Part shown: positions 57,485 to 64,000 of the stretch, piece after piece
Numbering within the stretch: the stretch's first letter is position 1
Layout of the letters: every line of letters starts with the position of its first letter
DNA from: Plutella xylostella
Taxonomy: Eukaryota; Arthropoda; Insecta; Lepidoptera; Plutellidae
Direction: 5' to 3'
Length of the DNA stretch: 64,000 nt
NCBI RefSeq assembly: GCF_932276165.1
Contig: NC_063993.1
Location: forward strand, 6,520,001-6,584,000
Program-made: the position numbers and the translations under genes
Notes under the pieces: generated by a model
Seen by the model: the letters and a program-made list of their open reading frames with translations, nothing else
Database searches by the model: none
What the model was told of the DNA's origin: nothing

Positions 57485-59655
57485 TATTATAAACGTGAAT
57501 AGGAAAATAGCTAAATATTTAATATATTGGGTTTTCACATAGACTACTATTACTATTTTGTGCCTGAATATCAAGGGAAAACCTTTTAAGTAAAACGAAG
57601 CTCGCTTCATATATTTAGCAAAAAAAAACTTTCCCGGCGCTGCGCGGCGGCGGCGGCGGCGGCGGTGGCGGCTACAACATAGCACCAAGAATCAGTAATC
57701 ACCTCTTTAGGCCTATGTTTCTGCTTAACTCTAAATTGCTACAAAACTATATTCATGTCTGTATTAAGATAATGATAAGGGCTGCTTTCGCTTGTAAGAT
57801 ATTATGTTGAAAACAACCGTAATTGTGTTCTATTGTATTGTTTCCTCAAAGGACGCCGCGACTGAAGGTAACTTCATCGGTACCGACAACTTTATCTATT
57901 TGTTTACATTTTAGTCAAATAATCTCGTTAACGGGCAAATTAGATAAATGTTAACACTGTTATTTTTCTGGTAAAAAATTGCAGTCCTTTTTTTGTTGGT
58001 GAAATTTGTAAGTAAGTAACGTAGAGTGTAATTGAACGGAAACATGCTTATTGTATTTATGAGGCGAGATGCCTGCGTATTTTTTTTAGCTATAATTTAA
58101 ATACATACTAAATGTATTTCATCATCAGATCAGACAAGTGTAAGGAAGATAAAAATTTACTAAGTAACAGTATTTAAGGTATTTTAAAGTTCAACCTATT
58201 AATAATAAATGCCTGAGTTAGAGATCTTGGTTATACCTACATAAACACGATACACCGCGCACATTGCATGAAATCGAATATTATATTTAATTAGCATTCG
58301 TGATTCGACATAAAGATTCGTAGCGATGCCTCCCGATTAGGTTTCACGATCGTCATTTTATTTCGTCGTGAAAAGGTTTAATCAGAGCACCGTGAGGGTA
58401 AGGAACCATTTACTTTTATTAAGAACAACGATTATGTGCCATAAACTGTCATAAAAGTGTTGTTAGCCAGTAATTGCAAGGACCCCGGTCTGGCCGCCAT
58501 TGGTTTCCACTCGGTTTCTGTTTTATTATATAAATGGCGGACTCGCTTGGATTTATGTAACCTCTCCGCTTTCCGGCAGCCGCTGAAGGAAATATGCACT
58601 TTGCTCTAATGATTAGGATTACGGTAGAACGTTTTTTGATTAAACTAGCTTCCGCATGATAGGAGCAAAACAGCGGGTGTATCGGCAATATAACTCCCAA
58701 CATTTATAGCAATTGTAAATCGTTCCAGGCGTAGTTATATGATGAAAATATGAGACATAGCTGATACCTAGTCTAAATCCAGACAGATTTCCTAAAACCA
58801 AAGTTTTTTTTAAATTTATATTATGATTCCAATTTTGTATCCCTACCATCAATATCTCCATCAGTAGACATGAGTGCATAACCCGGCCACGTGAGCGATG
58901 ATATATAAGGGGGCAATATACGGGCAACAACAAAGCCGCTTGATAAGAAATGGCGGCTCGTTTCAAGCTGCCCGTTTGGCCGCTCCTAATCTGCCGCTCG
59001 CTCGGCCCGGGGCCCGGACACTCCGCCTACGCACTACCTACAGAATAGGGATCCCAGCGAATAAAAAAACTATACATGGATCCATTGGGCCACTATATGC
59101 AACGATATTTTAATACGAGCGTTCGTATATCATAAATCTAAGACTATATTTTATATTATACCTAATACATATTGTCCTCCTTTCACGACTAACTGAAATG
59201 TTTGCAAGTTCATGGGTGCCAAAACTAAAATTACTCGGGTGCATCAGCTAACAAATATTTAACATGTCTATGTAACTTTGGCGCCTGAAAGTATGCACTA
59301 TCTGCTCTGTTTTTTTTAAATTTAGTATGCTAGTGAATTGCTACTCAAATGCAATCAAGCTTTTGAGTCTAATGTGTCTGGAAGAAGTTGAATTATGACT
59401 GTTAATGAATTCGTATTGGATTGGGAAATATAGCGGTTTCATATTTTTTTATACGCGTAATAAATAATTTCGTTTCTTTCCTCATTAACACAAGACTGCG
59501 TCTGGAGTCTCTGGAGTACGCAAACTTATGTGGCAAATAACAAAATTATGAGTAGTTATGATGATAAATCAGAATCAGTTGCTCCGAAATCATTAACACT
59601 GAAGTGTAAAGATTTATCACTCTTATTTTTTTCTGATATTTAATTTAAGTAAGTA
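57485..59655. other. Non-coding stretch with several complex blocks
   Basis: 57640-57670 is a (CGG)n microsatellite. 58300-58630 and 58870-59050 are less AT-rich, non-repetitive blocks: the first has ttttattaag and ccataaactgtcataaaag (caudal/Hox-type TTTAT core), the second atatataaggggg and caagctgcccgtttggccgc. Candidate conserved elements; no gene is recognised. Confidence 0.3.
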
Positions 59656-59656
59656 A

Positions 59657-59863
59657 TTATTCAAGCAATAGCGTCGATGGAAAGTTATGTAATGCATGCA
59701 GCCAATCAGATACGCCACGCCGCGCCGAAGACTTTTCGTAACCGAAAGCTTCGTAGAGTATTTCGTTTTCTAGTGCGTAAATTAGCACCTCTCTGTTATT
59801 GGCATCGTTTGCGATGTCGGTAGGTATGTCATCGGTGTCAAGGCAGGCTCCCATTATGCCCAT
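59657..59863 (-). other. 68-codon open frame of protein-like composition, unidentified
   Basis: Minus-strand MGIMGACLDTDDIPTDI, ending WLHALHNFPSTLLLE. Composition is more protein-like than the surrounding AT-rich DNA, but no family is recognised and no splice partner found. The same DNA contains cagccaatcagat (CCAAT box) and, at 59880, ctataaag (TATA-like) reading plus, so a promoter or conserved non-coding element is an equal possibility. Confidence 0.2.
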
Positions 59864-62330
59864 TTATTGGACAGACCAGCTATAAAGCCGGTGTGCGCAG
59901 GGCTCAAATGACACGGTAATCATCATGATCGTTCCGCCGGATTTTCCTAGACGGTGTTTTACCTTCAATGAACAATTATTGGTGTATTTAGTACGGGCGT
60001 TAACGGAGTCAATAAACCGAGGTGACGGAAGGTTTTGTTCCGAGCGCCGTTTTTATTGTGCACAGTATAAATTTATGGAATCATCATCGAGTTGTATGGA
60101 CTCTCCTATTTGGGTCCATAACCATTACGGATCGTATTTTGATACACATTTATTTACACACTTGTTAACGCATAGCTTCTTGACTTAATAGATTTATGGC
60201 TCACTGTAAACGGTCGAAATTTTTATATTCTGCGTAATTGCTCACCTAGTGTTTATCAGTTAGCTGCTAGGTGAGTCTGAACTTTAAGTCCTATATTGTT
60301 TTATTGCTTGATAAATAAGCATGTTATTCATAACCGTAACTAATGAAATGCATATTTTATTGAGATTGTTTTGATTTCGCCTTTTATTTATCTCGTACAT
60401 TATTTTAGAATACCTACCTAAATTCTACTTTGAGACTTACAGGAACATACAGGAACGTTGAATTTATGCTTAGTATTTTTAGCATAGAAATCAACAAACT
60501 ACCTATTCCTAATTCAATAACTGCTTGGATTAAATAGTATAAATAAATACATAAGCACTAACTTAGACATACTTAAGGATACTCTCTATTATTAGTAGGT
60601 ACCTAGGCACTCGTAATTTAACGATTTTATAGCTATTTTTATTTGGCAAATAGGCATAGGTCATGCGTCATACTGCCAACATTTACCTGTTGCCAAGTCG
60701 CGATGGGCTATTGAGAATAAATATTTGAACACAATAAACACATGCAACCGTAGAGGCAGCTGTGGCACATGGCCCGGCACATAACATAAGACTTGGCTCG
60801 TTATTTTCTGGTCAATTGCCCCTATAGAATTCCTGTGCATCCTCTCTTGCCTCCAATTACTGGTCAGGCCGCCAACGCTATAAAATACTTACTTCAAAAC
60901 TAAAAAAGCCTATGTCCAAATCCACTTTAGTCAATAATAGCCGGTGAATATAACAGTATAAGAGTGAGTTTAGGAAGGCTAAATGTATGCAGTTACGAAG
61001 AGTAGATTGGTGTGGATGCAAATTAAGCTTAGGTAAAACATGTTTCTTGTCCGTGTTGGGTTTTATTTTCACAATTAAATCGGTCTTCTGATACTTGGAA
61101 ATGCATTCTGTTCACGGGAAATCGGAGAGGGTTTCTTGATATTTAATGGGCTCCGATTAGAGTTAAAAGCTGAGGCGACGGCGACGCGACGGTCGGGCAA
61201 GACGCCACCATTAAAAGACCTTTATCAAATGTTTTGTGATGTAAATTATTGGATATAGGTACCTAGGTACGAATATACGACGTTACTTATGTGCATTAAT
61301 ACAAAGCCATGAGGTTCACTTTACCATTGGAAAAATAGCCGCAATAGGTATTAACTACCTATTGTAAGTTAGATTACAACTATCATACATTTTGCAGGTT
61401 GTAAACAAAAGTTTTTATAATCATTTTGGTTGACTGTATTGTATTGTATCTGTGATAGTGCGTTTAATAATAATAAATTAAAATTAGTTGTCTGATATTA
61501 TATTTTGGCTCATGTTTTTTAAAGTTTGCGCGTGCGTTGAACTCTTTTCATACATAAATTTAATAGTTGGGCCGTAGGGTAGGGAGGGACACCATTTCAG
61601 TATTCAACCACAGAATAATAATTAGATGCAACACGATTTAAAGAAAGGTAAGTAAGCCTTTAAACACGTAATTATTGTCATTGAGAGAAATTATTTTGAA
61701 TTAAAGCGGATATTTATAGAATTTCGCTGCAACGTTATCCATATAAATATTTTTTTTGGTTCCTGACAACTTATATTATTATTACATATATTAACCTTAA
61801 TAAATATGTGCATTACTTAATCGTTGAGGTAGTAACTTTTAGGTTTTAAATTATACTATGCATTTTTATAGTACTTTTTAATTTAATTTACTTAATTAGT
61901 TGAACAGACAACCTGCGTAGAAGGCCTTGGGTAGCTGAAATAATGATGAACGTTACCCACTATTTAATTATACCTACATAGTTTTTTATACGGTAGGTTT
62001 ATGAGCTTAAATAATTTATTGTTTATTTACTTACTTAAATAAAACTGCTCATATCAAGCTATAATTAAGACAGTACCATTATATATTTTGACTCACATTA
62101 AAGCGACTGTATTTCGATGGCGCATAATTTTATATTTAATATCCATATAAATAATAAAATTTTAGTTAACTTTGGTCTATACCTCTAGGTAGTTTTAACA
62201 TTTACAAAAATGAAACATGTTTGTGCAAACATGTTATGTGCAATAACAAACATCTAAGGCACCTATTGTCGCCATACAATAGAACCAGACATTTCTGACC
62301 TATCTTTATTAATTTATGTAAAAAAATAAA
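59864..62330. other. Non-coding stretch
   Basis: Mostly AT-rich. 61080-61240 is a complex block (gttcacgggaaatcggagag; ccaccattaaaagacctttatc) that may be regulatory. No gene is supported. Confidence 0.35.
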
Positions 62331-62339
62331 AAGTGATTT

Positions 62340-62540
62340 TTGCACTTTTTCGCTGATAGCTTCCCTAACAATAGTTTCGCGGGCTAATGGAGAAGTGGCG
62401 CCGACAAAGGGCGGCATTTGCTTTGAAGTAGCCGTCAGCATCCGCTTTCTCTTTTCAGATGAGTTCCGGATGTGACGTGGCCTTCGACTGGTTTTCACAA
62501 CTACCCGACACATTCCACCGTGGGATAAGCTAAGTGACAC
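62340..62540 (-). other. Complex block with an open minus frame, unidentified
   Basis: A minus frame reads GGMCRVVVKTSRRPRHIR and later ATSPLARETIVREAISEKV. GC content rises sharply against the flanks. I do not recognise a family. It could be a repeat, a conserved non-coding element or a fragment of an ORF. Confidence 0.2.
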
Positions 62541-64000
62541 GGGCTCTGAGGAACGAATACCTATGACCTGTGAGTCTTATGACTCATAATTTTGTATACT
62601 CGAGGTACTTACCTATGATTTTTTTAATCTTATTTCATGACATAAGTGACCTATGATTGATGTGAATGTGATCTAGATATACTTAGGTCTCATTATTATT
62701 TTAATAATGTTTTGAATTTGCTGAAAAATTCATGGCAATCGATAATTCAATGGAAAACATGTATTACTCTACTAGTAGATACTTAACTTACCTTAGAAAA
62801 TAACTCAAAAACGCAAAAAGTCATAAGCATACAAAGCATACATACATATTTAATGCACTTTCCCTCCATGTATATTATGTGGCATAGATTGCATAAAACC
62901 CCAACACTGAAAAACTAGCTACGTTTCACAAAATGCAAGAAAAATAAAAAATAAAACTGCATTCAAGCAGAAGTTCTAGGTTCAATAAAATTAAAAAAAA
63001 GAATAATAAAGTGGGGGGAAGCGGGGAGCGGGCGGGGCGGCGGGAGCGCGCGGCGGCCAATAAAGGCTCGCAGTAAATTACGTGCATTTAGAGCTGTTAT
63101 AAATTACTGGCTGGCCAACCTTGTTCTACCGTTTCACTCGCAATAGTCTCCTTTATTATCAACGATTAAGGTACACTATCACGGAATATATTAGTTTGTA
63201 TAAAGTTCGTCTATAAACGGCCGGCCGCGTACCTGCCGCGCCCTGGGCCCGCATGCTATCGCATAAATCAACTTATGTATGCTTCGACTCTGAACATATC
63301 AGTTCGAATAGGAACCAATTAAATATAATTTTAAACCTGACAGAAATGAAACAATTTTTTATTTTACTCAAGAAAAAAACTAGCATCCGTAATTGCAACC
63401 GTAATTAATATCAACGTAATCATCCACATAGAGGCTAGAGGCAGCTAACAATTTAATAATCTTTAAAATTAAAAATGTTATCTGAACTCATAAACCGGTT
63501 AACTCTGAAATCCAATTCTGAGCTCCAGAAATATAGAGATAAAGTTGGGATTAACCATAAATCTGTGAGCCATCTTTAACCAAACAATCTGTTTGTACAA
63601 CCTGCGAGACCGAAGTTTAGTGCGCTTTTAGGAGGCAACCCTTTCACGTGGATGATTTAGGGACAAACATCATAAACTAAAACCCACGGCGCGACTCACG
63701 TCAAACTTTACGATTGCATAAAGAAACACATTATCTGGCCACGTTATCTAACCCTTAAATTCCCAACAAAGAGATAAAACGACTCTGTCGTTTACATCGT
63801 CGCGTATAAATAAATTATCCGTACGCGCCATTGTCCGTAGGATTGTCTAAATCTAAAGTAAACTTTGACTTTGAATAAAATGTGGTCCTCGGCGAGTGTT
63901 GTAAATCTGTCTGAAACCGAATAGACCTCGAGTTTACGTTCCTATACGGGTCTCACAATAATCACACAATCTTTACGGCAATGGACAATAGGAAGGACAC
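62541..64000. other. Non-coding right edge with candidate regulatory blocks
   Basis: 63005-63160 begins with a G/C run (gcgggcggggcggcgggagc) followed by gtaaattacgtgcatttaga and tggctggccaacc. 63600-63860 has tcataaac and gcataaag (caudal/Hox-type) with ttatctggccacgttatct (GATA-type). Both are unlike the AT-rich background. No coding exon is recognised up to the window edge. Confidence 0.3.

Noticed and set aside
1..64000. CRISPR arrays, operons, prokaryotic promoters
   Set aside because: The DNA is eukaryotic (spliced genes, SINEs, LINEs); no regular spacer-repeat structure was seen.

Overview
The window is AT-rich insect DNA that reads as a moth or butterfly (Lepidoptera) chromosome. It holds intron-split conserved animal genes with GT..AG junctions, lepidopteran-type tRNA-derived SINEs, RTE-like LINE 3' ends with simple-repeat tails, and many small inverted-repeat DNA transposons. 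No bacterial or viral gene was seen.

Four conserved genes were assembled exon by exon. (1) Btk29A (Tec-family tyrosine kinase), minus strand, about 20333 down to 11688 and continuing off the left edge. Four coding exons give the PH domain and the zinc-binding BTK motif; SH3, SH2 and kinase exons are not in the window, so 1-11687 is probably intron. (2) MED7 (Mediator subunit 7), plus strand, 22094-23040, three exons, complete, 220 aa. (3) API5 (apoptosis inhibitor 5), minus strand, 27291-24433, eight exons, complete, 564 aa, tail to tail with MED7. (4) caudal (cad/Cdx homeobox), plus strand, 33133-46651, three exons, complete, 236 aa. Its first intron is about 11.9 kb and the homeodomain is split by the second intron.

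Layout: 1-11.7 kb is the putative Btk29A intron with two LINE copies (496-2856; 9140-10194), a composite THAP/YqaJ-like transposon relic (7064-8322) and a SINE (8327-8722). 11.7-20.3 kb holds the Btk29A exons. 22-27.3 kb is a compact gene pair, MED7 and API5. 27.3-33 kb is intergenic, with a long hairpin element and a young SINE. 33-46.7 kb is caudal, whose intron carries an apparently intact Tc1-like transposon (36766-38412) and related MITEs. 46.7-64 kb has no recognised gene; it holds MITEs, SINE/LINE fragments, an unclassified repeat with inverted arrays of a degenerate motif, and several higher-complexity blocks that could be regulatory DNA.

The most unusual items are: the THAP/YqaJ-like element with two facing first exons and a datable LINE insertion; a Tc1-like element with a full DD34E transposase beside a MITE family sharing its terminal bases; a LINE copy with a perfect 30-bp inverted duplication that keeps its frame open; a 156-bp-stem hairpin; and a TA-flanked MITE with a perfect 44-bp TIR. 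All calls come from reading the sequence; no database search was run.
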